Source of the DNA: Holophagae bacterium
GTDB taxonomy: Bacteria > Acidobacteriota > Holophagae > Acanthopleuribacterales > Acanthopleuribacteraceae
DNA: 64,000 nt
Assembly: GCA_029263455.1 (NCBI GenBank)
Contig: JAJCXM010000004.1
Span: 124,001-188,000 of the forward strand
Direction of reading: 5' to 3'
A program made the translations under genes and the position numbers. Positions 53,381 to 62,381 of this stretch are shown here, one piece after another. The notes under the pieces were generated by a model, which saw nothing but the letters and a program-made list of their open reading frames with translations, searched no databases and was not told the DNA's origin. How positions within the stretch are numbered: position 1 is the first letter of the stretch; each line of letters starts with the position of its first letter.

Positions 53381-53532
53381 GAGCCCCATCGGGCGGCACA
53401 TCCGGCTTCCGACGTTTGGGCTAGATCTCCGGCACAATATCGGCCTGTGGATTCAAATAATCAATATCAACAATTTGCGTCAATATCCAATCGACAAATT
53501 TCAACCCAATTTCCTGCCGCCCGATGGGGCTC
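53381..53532. repeat. 18-bp perfect inverted repeat pair
   Basis: GAGCCCCATCGGGCGGCA at 53381-53398 and its exact reverse complement at 53515-53532 are 116 bases apart. They border a less structured stretch and end 62 bases before the next gene's stop. They could be the ends of a small mobile or repeat element, or the arms of a large stem. Confidence 0.75.
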
Positions 53533-53593
53533 TTTGCGGGTTTTGGACGTTTAACCACGGCACACAAGATAGTCGACGCCAGCCCAACGCCGC

Positions 53594-56437
53594 TTATTCG
53601 GCTCGAACCGCTGACATGGCCTCAAACTGCTGATCGCCAAATAGCAGGAAGCCAGCCATATTCGCGTCGCTTTCGGCCTCAACCCATCCCGACTCCAATG
53701 GTAGTGTCCCGAACACATCCGTCAATAGTGCCACCCACTTCTCTTTTGCCGCCAACACCTTACTGGTTTCGCCCAGCACTTGGCCGCCATCGCTGTACAG
53801 CGTCAATGACGCGGTGATCGGGGCCTCATTTACGTTGACCAACGAAATGCCGTGCCATTGACCAACGCCTGCGTCCACATGCGGAAAACAGAGACGCGTA
53901 TTCACCTGAGGACCGGCCTCAAATCCAGCCAATCTCTTATTATCAATTGTGCCAAACAACTCATAACCCACCACATCCTCGGCACCGTGGACTTCCAACC
54001 AATCAATGGCGGCCGGTCCACCCAAAGGGCCTAACAAACTATCAGCCGTATCTACTAGTTTTTCACCCGCGCTTAAGGTCAAGTCCAGTCGTCCTACCTC
54101 AATGCCACCACTGCCAAAGGCGATCAGCTGTAAATTTCTTGGTTCGGACGAGAAATTGACCATCGCCAATCCCGTCCAGAACTGCGCCACATCGCGCGCG
54201 ATATGGGTAAACAGCAAAATCTTATCGGTCGCAAAAAAATTTGGGTTATCAATCTTCCCGTCGTTAAGCGTCAGTCCGGCCACTTGGCGATTGCCATCCA
54301 CTTTGCCGAACACCTCACTACCAGCTAGCGAGATCTGGCGGCTTATTTCTGAAAACGAGCCCGATTCCGATCCAACAGGGATTGTACCGCCCAGTTTCTC
54401 CACGAAATCGAAGCGGTCCGTGGAATAGCCGCGCCGGTTATCTAGCCCCTCTTCTGAGGAACCCGCCACCAACATGGCGTCCACTGTGCCAGCAGAGCCA
54501 TTGACTACATGAGCCCGCGTGTACCACTGTTCCGTACGCTCCGCGATATGCGGTACAAGCACATCGGAGCTGAGCTTGCCCACGCCGCTGACGGCATAGG
54601 CTTCTTTACGATCATAAGACTCAACCAGGCTGAATCCTTGAATAGGTTGATTGGCATCTACCCGCACCCATGCGATCTCAGCAGGATTGCTAAACAAAAC
54701 ATCTAGTCGCTCCTGACAGCGGCCCATGGGCGGGATTTCCAACTGTACCTTCTCCAGAATCGCGCCTTGACTGTCGTAGGCAATACACTCGGCATTGGCA
54801 ATCGTAGTGAAGGGGTTCACCAGCCCCAAACGAGCCGTCTTTACCGCATCCGAACTGACATCGGTCAGGTAGATCGCTGGGTTCAAGGTCTGAACACCCA
54901 TACCAAAGTCAAGATCCTTGGATTGAGTACCTGAAGGTAGAACTCCAAGTATCAGGTCACCGCGTGTCAGACTGCGGAACTGCAGGTTACCTCCAGATGC
55001 GGGCACATGACCTTCGCGCAACAAATTCCCGTTGCGTAGCACCTGAAAACGTAATTGTTGACCTGCGGCCAGATGGATTTGCAGATCCTGATGATCTAAC
55101 GTGGAGGGTAATTTGAAGAAACGACCATCGCCTAACGAGATACCGGAATAGGTACCGTCACTTATCGTTGCTGCCCGTTCTGGGCGGTCCGCATCATTGA
55201 ACTCCCCTTCCTGAACAGAGCGAACTAGGATCTGGCGCGGCTCTGAGAATATGACCGCATCATCGCGAAATGGATGTACGGCAGCAAGCGTCACAGAGTA
55301 GGCTCCGGCCGGGAACTTCACCCAACCGGGCGTTTCCTGGTGCAAAATTCGGGTGGCGTCATTACTCAGATCAGTGATGGCCCAAACAAAATGGCGCTCC
55401 AGGAAACTGGCATCCTTGACCTTGCCTTCTAAATAAATGGGCTGATCCGGCTCAATACGTATATCCACTCGTGGTTTCACAATCACTACTTCGGGCCGAG
55501 CATCCAAATCCACCACTACCACCACTGTGGATTGGCGATCAAAGCCGCCCTTACCATCCGCTACGTGAGTGGTTATTTGGTAGCGACCCGGTCGACTGAA
55601 CACTAGCGGTAACGGATTGCGGCCGTTGCGGCGTTGACCGTCGGACGTCCACCAGAATATCTGCAGAGGGTCTACATCCGCGTCCTCAAAGAGCCCAGAC
55701 AGCTCGACAGGCTCGTTGACCATCACAATCTCTCGCTGTCGTGGCGCCGTGATCTCGGCCGTGGGCGGTATATTTTGTTGCGGTGCGATGACGTGTACCA
55801 CGCGATAGTCTATGGCTCTGTCACCATCGGAATCGACGGCAGCAAAGCCCACCACTTCTATGCCCAGCTTGGTGAATCGTGTCTTGTAAAGTGGTCCTTC
55901 AGCTACCTGATCAGGATTGGAAAGCAAACGCCAGGTGGGTCGCACGGATTCGGAATCGGCGTCCAAAGCGACACCGCGGAATTCGATCTCGGTTCCTTGC
56001 CGAACCGTAAACTCACGGCGTGAGGGTGTCAGGATCTTGCCGCTGGGCGGCACGTTGTTTTCATGAACCTGGACACGAACGCGAGCGGGCGAGGGATCGG
56101 CAATTCCCTGCTCGTCCACCGCGTAACACACCACATCAAACACACCAGCTTCTTCAAATGTGTACGAGACCTGTTCTCCTTGGAAGCGGCAAATCGACTC
56201 ATCGGGGCAGAACTCCCAGAACAGGGTGAGATTGCTGCTATCACCGGAGGCAGTGGCTTCAAAGTTAACCGTAGAACCCTGACGAATGGAAAGGGCTGTG
56301 CTGGATGGCGAAGTAATGGTGGTATTGGGTGCAGCCACGACAGATGTTTGCGACTGTTGTGAAGCCGTGCCCCATCGTTCAAATGGCACCGATACGGCGT
56401 CGCCCAAACACAAGTGGGTAAGGAAAAAGATAATCAT
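53594..56437 (-). CDS. Exported multidomain protein with PKD-like domains and C-terminal beta repeats
   Basis: A 947-residue secreted protein: a short signal-like start (MIIFFLTHLCLGDAVS), four Ig/PKD-like domains (TALSIRQGSTVNFEATASG, REFTVRQGTEIEFRGVALDA, REIVMVNEPVELSGLFEDAD, DIRIEPDQPIYLEGKVKDA), a pre-peptidase-C-like domain (GDGRFFKLPSTLDHQDLQIH), and four repeated units of about 90-100 residues with the pattern W...N, G and L-A-K (for example VAQFWTGLAMVNFSSEPR and GQWHGISLVNVNEAPI). No catalytic domain is seen. Adhesion or matrix binding is likely. No ribosome site is evident before the ATG, so its true start may differ. Confidence 0.82.
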   Translation of the reverse strand: MIIFFLTHLCLGDAVSVPFERWGTASQQSQTSVVAAPNTTITSPSSTALSIRQGSTVNFEATASGDSSNLTLFWEFCPDESICRFQGEQVSYTFEEAGVFDVVCYAVDEQGIADPSPARVRVQVHENNVPPSGKILTPSRREFTVRQGTEIEFRGVALDADSESVRPTWRLLSNPDQVAEGPLYKTRFTKLGIEVVGFAAVDSDGDRAIDYRVVHVIAPQQNIPPTAEITAPRQREIVMVNEPVELSGLFEDADVDPLQIFWWTSDGQRRNGRNPLPLVFSRPGRYQITTHVADGKGGFDRQSTVVVVVDLDARPEVVIVKPRVDIRIEPDQPIYLEGKVKDASFLERHFVWAITDLSNDATRILHQETPGWVKFPAGAYSVTLAAVHPFRDDAVIFSEPRQILVRSVQEGEFNDADRPERAATISDGTYSGISLGDGRFFKLPSTLDHQDLQIHLAAGQQLRFQVLRNGNLLREGHVPASGGNLQFRSLTRGDLILGVLPSGTQSKDLDFGMGVQTLNPAIYLTDVSSDAVKTARLGLVNPFTTIANAECIAYDSQGAILEKVQLEIPPMGRCQERLDVLFSNPAEIAWVRVDANQPIQGFSLVESYDRKEAYAVSGVGKLSSDVLVPHIAERTEQWYTRAHVVNGSAGTVDAMLVAGSSEEGLDNRRGYSTDRFDFVEKLGGTIPVGSESGSFSEISRQISLAGSEVFGKVDGNRQVAGLTLNDGKIDNPNFFATDKILLFTHIARDVAQFWTGLAMVNFSSEPRNLQLIAFGSGGIEVGRLDLTLSAGEKLVDTADSLLGPLGGPAAIDWLEVHGAEDVVGYELFGTIDNKRLAGFEAGPQVNTRLCFPHVDAGVGQWHGISLVNVNEAPITASLTLYSDGGQVLGETSKVLAAKEKWVALLTDVFGTLPLESGWVEAESDANMAGFLLFGDQQFEAMSAVRAE

Positions 56438-56732
56438 ATTTATATTCTAATCGCACTCATGGTGCGGACGCGCAACATTCCCTCAACTACACAGACAAAC
56501 CAAATGCCAAAACCGTTGAACCCGAGTTGATAAGTATGCGGATTCTGGCCTTCAAACGATTGCCATAACAATTCCGCTCATGCCCACACAAGAAATAGGA
56601 AGGATCTGCTTCATCTACGGATTTATAGAAAATCTGAAGTTTTCCTTAAGACTTTGCTATGCCGATCGATTAACTTTCCTCATAAGCAGATACGAATTCA
56701 AACGGCTCGGTACCGTGCAGGAAAGAGGCGTC

Positions 56733-57386
56733 ATGTTGGTTCTACTCTTAATGGGAGTCTGGTCACAATCTAATATTACGGGAAACGCTGCCATAACGTT
56801 GGTAGATGCAGGTAGCGACTGTTCTGGCGCCATACGCGTTGTCGATATTTTCGCTGATGTGGTTGGCATGACCGGTGACGGCGGGGATGTAGGTATCAAT
56901 GCATTCGTAGTAGCCCTCACAATCGAGCCTGGCTACCTCTGCCATTTTGCATTTGACGGCGAAGATCCCATTCATTTCACGACAAAACACACAGATATTA
57001 CCCAAGTCGCGCAAACCACCATGGTTGTGGGTTATGCAGCGGACAGTAATGCTCCGAACGCTAACTATCGACTAGCTAGGCTCTGGATCAATGGCGAAAT
57101 CGGCAGCTTTTCAGTAACTGTAGAACCGATAACAACCAGCCTCGGCTCGCGTGTGGTTGGTGGCTTTGGACCAGATGCCATCCCTTTTACGACACCCCCA
57201 GCCTCCATCTTCGATATCAATAACGAGATTAGCTTGTTACTCGCAGACGGCGTCGCCCAGTGGCTCGCCGATGATCCCATCTTCGACATCGCCCCTCCTG
57301 TCGGCGCTGTCGATATTTTGGACCTGGTCAAATTAACGAACTGCACTGTCAATTTGGTAACCACAGACAAGCGGAGGCAATTTTGA
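56733..57386 (+). CDS. Hypothetical exported protein coupled to the YadA-head adhesin
   Basis: About 217 residues that I do not recognise. I place the start at ATG 56733 because AAAGAGG lies upstream and the segment MLVLLLMGVWSQ looks like a signal peptide. The body has a beta-rich domain with several D/G loops (GSDCSGAIRVVDIFADVVGM, GDGGDVGINAFVVALTIEPG) and an acidic, hydrophobic end (DILDLVKLTNCTVNL). An open frame extends 51 codons upstream without a good site. Its stop TGA overlaps the TTG start of the next gene (TTGA), implying coupled synthesis with the adhesin. Confidence 0.68.
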   Translation: MLVLLLMGVWSQSNITGNAAITLVDAGSDCSGAIRVVDIFADVVGMTGDGGDVGINAFVVALTIEPGYLCHFAFDGEDPIHFTTKHTDITQVAQTTMVVGYAADSNAPNANYRLARLWINGEIGSFSVTVEPITTSLGSRVVGGFGPDAIPFTTPPASIFDINNEISLLLADGVAQWLADDPIFDIAPPVGAVDILDLVKLTNCTVNLVTTDKRRQF

Positions 57387-59215
57387 AAAATCTTATTCAA
57401 ATCATTTGGTTAGGCACACTTTTGAGCTGGCCATTATGGGCCCAGGAAGTGCCAGAAGTCGACCGCTCTCGTCGAGTGATACCCACAATCGTCAATGAAG
57501 TCATGGACACGGGACTTTGCGCAACGGGCCAAGCCTGTTGGGTGGAAGTGGTTTACCGCTCGTCTCCCCACGGCGACCCCATCTTTTCGGAGCCGGGCGA
57601 ACGTGTATGGTGGCTTGGCGAGGTGCCGTTGATTGTACTTGGCGCAAGTGGTGTCCCATTGCCACGAACGGTTACGGAGCGCAATGAGATCTTCATTGAA
57701 ATGTGGATTGATGGTGAGCCGCTGCACACCGAGCCAATTGCGCTACGTCCAGCGCGAGAAGCCATCCCTGTCTATGCACAATCCGAGTCCATGAGCCGTG
57801 CTTTGAAGGCATCACTAGCAGTAGACATAGATGCTTCTTACTTGTCTCAGGTAGTCAACTTCATGGTCGGCAACGTGGCGACATTGGCGATAAACGGCAC
57901 CAGTTACGAGTTAGATGGCCAGACAATCGTGAGTGAAGATGGTATGTCTCTTCCCGGTCAATTCATGCCGGACGAGAATAACATCCCAATGGAGGGCGCA
58001 GGAACGCGAATGATGTGGTACCCGGGCAAATCCGCACTTCGCGTTGGCCGCGTAAATGGTGACCAATGGGACGAAAACAAAGTGGGTACCAATTCGTTCG
58101 CGTTTGGCTCAAATAACCAGGCGAGCCATGGTTGTTTTGTGGCCGGTTCAGACAACCTCGTTTCTGGCGCATCGACTACTTTCGGCTCCGAAATCACCAA
58201 CCATTCGATTCTGGGCTTTGCAACCGGATACAAAAACACAATAGGCGGTTTCTACAACACCGTCATGGGTTATGAAAATTACATCGGATTTGGGTCAGCG
58301 CGTGAAAACTTTGTGCTGGGCTCCTATTGTTCCGCCAGTGGTGATAATGGGTTTGCATTAGGCAGGCGCGCCAACGCCGAACATGACGGCGTATTTGTTT
58401 GGGGTGACCATGTCGATGCCGATTTCTCAAGCACGGCCGACGATCAATTCTTGATCCGAGCGTCTGGCGGCTTAGGCGTTGGTACAAACGCGCCTAATGC
58501 ACAATTACACATTGACGATTCGCTCTCGTTAGACCCCTTCAGAGTCGATATCAATGGGACGCGACATCTACTACTACAAAACGATGGCCGGCTAGTTGTA
58601 GGTACGGAAGATGCCCATGGCTCCTCCCTGGATGTATTGAGCGTAGAAGCACCCGCTAGCATGCAAGCCTTTCGTGTGCGCTTAGGTGGCGCGACCAAAA
58701 TGCGGGTTCATAGCAACGGTGGCACTTCAATTGGCTTCAACACAACACCTCCGGTTGACGGACTACACGTGAACGGCAACCTCAGCAAGGGTGGCGGCTC
58801 GTTCAAGATCGATCATCCACTTGATCCTGCCAACAAATACCTTTACCACTCCTTTGTTGAGGCTCCAGACATGATGAACATTTACAATGGGCGTGCGGTC
58901 TTGAACGAGCGCGGACGGGCGGAAGTGATCATGCCCGACTATTTTGAGGCGCTTAACCGCGATTTTCGCTATCAGCTAACTGCGATTGGCGCGCCTGCCC
59001 CCAATTTACACATTGCGCAGGAGATCAGTGACGGCCTCTTCGCGATATCCGGAGGACAGCCAGGCCAGGTTGTGTGCTGGAGCGTCACCGGCATTCGCCA
59101 GGACGTCTATGCCAATGCTAACCGTATTCCCGTTGAGGAAGAAAAAGCTGCGGCCGATCGAGGCACGTATCTGCACCCTCAAGCATTCGGTTTGAAGCGA
59201 CAACCCGAAAAATAG
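57383..59215 (+). CDS. YadA-head-like exported protein with tail-fibre-type C-terminal domain
   Basis: A 610-residue exported protein: signal peptide (MKNLIQIIWLGTLLSWPLWA), an unknown N-terminal domain, then YadA-like left-handed beta-roll repeats (NSFAFGSNNQASHGCFVAGS, NTIGGFYNTVMGYENYIGFG, NFVLGSYCSASGDNGFALGR) and a C-terminal region starting GGGSFKIDHPLDPANKYLYH, then NIYNGRAVLNERGRAEVIMP. The latter resembles a domain found at the end of many secreted head-repeat proteins. A trimeric membrane anchor is not seen. TTG 57383 follows GGAGG by five bases and overlaps the upstream stop. Function: probably a trimeric surface fibre or secreted adhesin. Confidence 0.88.
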   Translation: MKNLIQIIWLGTLLSWPLWAQEVPEVDRSRRVIPTIVNEVMDTGLCATGQACWVEVVYRSSPHGDPIFSEPGERVWWLGEVPLIVLGASGVPLPRTVTERNEIFIEMWIDGEPLHTEPIALRPAREAIPVYAQSESMSRALKASLAVDIDASYLSQVVNFMVGNVATLAINGTSYELDGQTIVSEDGMSLPGQFMPDENNIPMEGAGTRMMWYPGKSALRVGRVNGDQWDENKVGTNSFAFGSNNQASHGCFVAGSDNLVSGASTTFGSEITNHSILGFATGYKNTIGGFYNTVMGYENYIGFGSARENFVLGSYCSASGDNGFALGRRANAEHDGVFVWGDHVDADFSSTADDQFLIRASGGLGVGTNAPNAQLHIDDSLSLDPFRVDINGTRHLLLQNDGRLVVGTEDAHGSSLDVLSVEAPASMQAFRVRLGGATKMRVHSNGGTSIGFNTTPPVDGLHVNGNLSKGGGSFKIDHPLDPANKYLYHSFVEAPDMMNIYNGRAVLNERGRAEVIMPDYFEALNRDFRYQLTAIGAPAPNLHIAQEISDGLFAISGGQPGQVVCWSVTGIRQDVYANANRIPVEEEKAAADRGTYLHPQAFGLKRQPEK

Positions 59216-59455
59216 AACCGCATGGACACAGTAGTCTGACTCGAAGAGTCGGCAGAGATTGCCTCGACCAACGAGTCAAGGGTTCACGTCTCCACCAGCC
59301 CTAGGCCCATATGAACGGAAGAACGCATACGTGACGGGACGATCGCTTGATGACTACCACAACATGGTCGCTCAAACAGGAAAAAGACACATGTCTTGCA
59401 TCATTTCGGTTACCCAAAGTGAGGTAAGATAGGTCCATTCTTTCCTGGGACAACC

Positions 59456-62098
59456 ATGCAGAAATCAAACGGGGAAACGTCTCGGCTTCGTCCAGGTGAT
59501 CTGGTTGGAACACTCGAGCTTTTGGCTCCCATTGGCCAGGGAGGGATGGGCGTTGTTTGGAAGGCGCGTGATCCGCAATTGAACCGAACCGTAGCGATCA
59601 AATTCTTACCTGAGTCATTTGCAAATGACGCCGATCGAGTGATGAGATTCGAACGCGAGGCCCGCGCTCTAGCCGCCTTGAATCACCCCAATATCGCGAC
59701 CATCTATTCCATTGAAAAACAAGATAGCTTGCTGGGCTACACCATGGAATATGTGTCTGGCAATGACTTGACCCATTACGTAGGCAACAACGGTTCATCT
59801 TTGGAGCAAGCCATTGAATGGATGAAACAAGTTGCTGCCGCGCTTGAGGCCGCACACGAACGCGGTATTGTCCATCGCGACATGAAACCCTCCAATATTC
59901 GTGTTTCAGATAATCGTCAAATAAAGGTCATCGATTTTGGATTGGCCAAAACGACCGAGACTACCCCTGCTAATTCCGAGGATTCAACCCAAACACAGCT
60001 TGAGACACAAGCAGGATCTGTCTTAGGCACGGTTCCGTACATGAGCCCAGAACAGCTTCGCGGCGAGCCGGTGGACAAACGCAGCGATATTTGGTCATTT
60101 GGATGCGTTTTTTATGAGCTACTCTCAGGTACAAGACCCTTTGCTGGGACCAGTACCGGCGAGACTATTGCAGCAATCATGACTCAGGATCCCGATTATT
60201 CGAGAATATCAGCGCCGGCGAACGTGATCGCCCTAATCAAGCGATGCCTTGTTCGCGACGCGACCTGGAGATTAAGAGATATTGGGGAAGCGCGAATTGC
60301 GCTCAATGAGACGTTTTCTGACTCCATCAACCCTCCACAAGTGCCCAAACGTCATTGGCATTGGATGGTCTTCATTTTGGTTGCCTTTGCCTTTGCATTA
60401 GGCTGGGTACTAAGTCCTTTATCGGTCGAGCAAATTGAGACATCCCGGGTGCTCGACATCACATTGTCATCTGAGCTCACCTTATCCTTTGACTCAAGAC
60501 CAGGTTTGGCGCTTAGCCCTGATGGTAAGACATTGGTATACGCGGCCATCGACAACAACGAAAGCTGCCTTTTTTATCATTCGCAAGAAACTGGGGACAC
60601 ACATCGCATCAACGATTCGGTTGGTGCGTCAGGACCCTTCTTCGGCCCAAGTAGCGATAAGGTCTATTTCGTTCTGGACAGTGGTGTGCTGAAAAGTTCT
60701 GATCTTGAAAGCGACTCCACCGCCACGATGGGTTTATTGAGTCCCGCCACCCGCGGTGCATGTGCCACCAAAGAAGGTGTGATCTTTGCCATGAGCAAGG
60801 CAAGTGGATTATCCATGCTGTCCCCTGGAGAACGCTTTTCAACGCCGCTGGTGGAATTAGATGACAGCGCTGGAGAAGTTGGATTCAGCTGGCCATCGCT
60901 AATTACGAGTAATCAAGTCCTCATAACAGCGCGACAAAGGGACATAGAAAGCTTCGACCAGGCTCAACTCGTAGTGGTAGACCTCAAAACCAAATCTCGA
61001 CGGACCATCCTCAATAATGGGTATCAAGGTCGCTACATTCCCTCTGGATTCTTACTGTTTGTGCGAAATGACAAACTGTTAGCTGTGCCTTACAACCCTG
61101 ACCAGTTTGAACTAACCGGGGAAGAGAAAGTGATCGTGACCGACTTGGCTTGCGACGCACAGACAGGCGCGGCCCAATATGCCGTTTCTGATGGATCCAC
61201 CTTAGCCTATGTGGCCGGAAACCCCCAAACCACCTGTTCTATGGTCGAAATCGACCGTACGGGCAAAACCCAGCAAATATTTGGATCGAGACAAACCGTT
61301 GCTTGGCCGCGCGTTTCTCCAGATGACCTGAAAATTGCCTACACCGCTTTCAAAACAGATGACGATATCTGGATCCATGATCTTCAACGTGCTTCCTCTC
61401 GAAGACTGACATTCGGTGGCCGCAACGTAAATCCCTGCTGGTACCAAGGCGGCGATGTGCTTGCCTACTCAAGCGTCATTTCGATACCGAAACTGATGAC
61501 AACCCACATCGGCCATCATCAAGTTAATACCATTCCTGGTTTTCAGGGTCCGGCATTTCCTGCTTGCGTATTAGGCGATGGAACTCTAATTGCCCACGCC
61601 TGGTCGTCTGACACGCTAACCGATATCTATTCAGTCAGTCCGGGGGATCACCAGGTTACCGCTATTGTTCAAAATCGATTTGACGAAACCAACGCACGTG
61701 TTTCGCCTAACGAAAAGTGGTTGGCTTTCAGTTCCACATTGAGTGGTCAACGTGAGGTCTATGTTCAAGCTTTCCCGTCGGGCGAACGCAGCGCTCAAGT
61801 CTCCGAAGCGGGTGGCGACAATCCTGTATGGAGTCGAGATGGACAAGAACTCTTTTATCTAAATGGCGACAGGTGGCTAGCTGTCAAGGTGTCCCAAAAC
61901 GGAAGTCTTGGTCGCCCTTCACTCTTGTTTAAACAAGCCATTCAACGTTCCATTCTCAATCTCACCAACTACGACGTAACCCAAAACGGAACCTTTATCG
62001 CCGTCCAACGAAAGACTGATGGGCTGCCGCAAAACATACAGGTCGTCATAGGTCTCGAACAGCGCTTGAAACGACTTTGGAACGCTGATGATCTCTAA
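59456..62098 (+). CDS. Eukaryote-like Ser/Thr protein kinase with PD40/TolB-like propeller
   Basis: An 880-residue membrane kinase. The kinase domain (about 17-275) has the glycine loop PIGQGGMGVVWKARDP, Lys49 in VAIKFLPE, catalytic HRDMKPSN (140-147), DFG (160-162) and the activation segment GTVPYMSPEQLRGEP. It is an RD kinase, so it is likely activated by autophosphorylation. One membrane helix (MVFILVAFAFALGWVL) joins it to a C-terminal PD40/WD40-like propeller (LALSPDGKTLVYAAIDNNES, WPRVSPDDLKIAYTAFKTDD, VWSRDGQELFYLNGDRWLAV). Ligand and substrates are unknown. Confidence 0.95.
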   Translation: MQKSNGETSRLRPGDLVGTLELLAPIGQGGMGVVWKARDPQLNRTVAIKFLPESFANDADRVMRFEREARALAALNHPNIATIYSIEKQDSLLGYTMEYVSGNDLTHYVGNNGSSLEQAIEWMKQVAAALEAAHERGIVHRDMKPSNIRVSDNRQIKVIDFGLAKTTETTPANSEDSTQTQLETQAGSVLGTVPYMSPEQLRGEPVDKRSDIWSFGCVFYELLSGTRPFAGTSTGETIAAIMTQDPDYSRISAPANVIALIKRCLVRDATWRLRDIGEARIALNETFSDSINPPQVPKRHWHWMVFILVAFAFALGWVLSPLSVEQIETSRVLDITLSSELTLSFDSRPGLALSPDGKTLVYAAIDNNESCLFYHSQETGDTHRINDSVGASGPFFGPSSDKVYFVLDSGVLKSSDLESDSTATMGLLSPATRGACATKEGVIFAMSKASGLSMLSPGERFSTPLVELDDSAGEVGFSWPSLITSNQVLITARQRDIESFDQAQLVVVDLKTKSRRTILNNGYQGRYIPSGFLLFVRNDKLLAVPYNPDQFELTGEEKVIVTDLACDAQTGAAQYAVSDGSTLAYVAGNPQTTCSMVEIDRTGKTQQIFGSRQTVAWPRVSPDDLKIAYTAFKTDDDIWIHDLQRASSRRLTFGGRNVNPCWYQGGDVLAYSSVISIPKLMTTHIGHHQVNTIPGFQGPAFPACVLGDGTLIAHAWSSDTLTDIYSVSPGDHQVTAIVQNRFDETNARVSPNEKWLAFSSTLSGQREVYVQAFPSGERSAQVSEAGGDNPVWSRDGQELFYLNGDRWLAVKVSQNGSLGRPSLLFKQAIQRSILNLTNYDVTQNGTFIAVQRKTDGLPQNIQVVIGLEQRLKRLWNADDL

Positions 62099-62381
62099 CT
62101 ATCCATATCTTCCATCACAATTCACTGCCACTCAGTGCATGCCACCGTCTAATTTAGTTGAGCCAAGAATGTGGTGAGCCACTCGGCGTTCAAATCGTAA
62201 CCCGAGGTATTTGGCTTCAACGAAGCGATTGATTTTGGCTATGGCCATAAGTTTGCAGAACGCATCCGTGAAAGGGCGATCGCCCTACAACCATCGCGTT
62301 TTTGATCATCGCGAGCCTCAATGTGACACGCCCGGCTGATAGGCTAACTGCTAGAGCAAGAGAAAATGCTGGAGGGCGTGC

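Larger units (their letters stand above)
52941..53593. other. Long intergenic region with a hairpin-rich element
   Basis: A 650-bp region with no supported protein gene. About 53080-53540 is a dense set of short, strong hairpins, and two 18-bp inverted repeats frame the right end. The sequence resembles neither flanking gene. A transcribed structured RNA, a degenerate mobile element or an extragenic repeat are the options. Confidence 0.6.

Noticed and set aside
53201-53437. A 78-codon minus-strand open frame across the hairpin-rich element
   Set aside because: It runs through strong stems and has a composition driven by them; no ribosome site. More likely a spurious frame of the repeat element.
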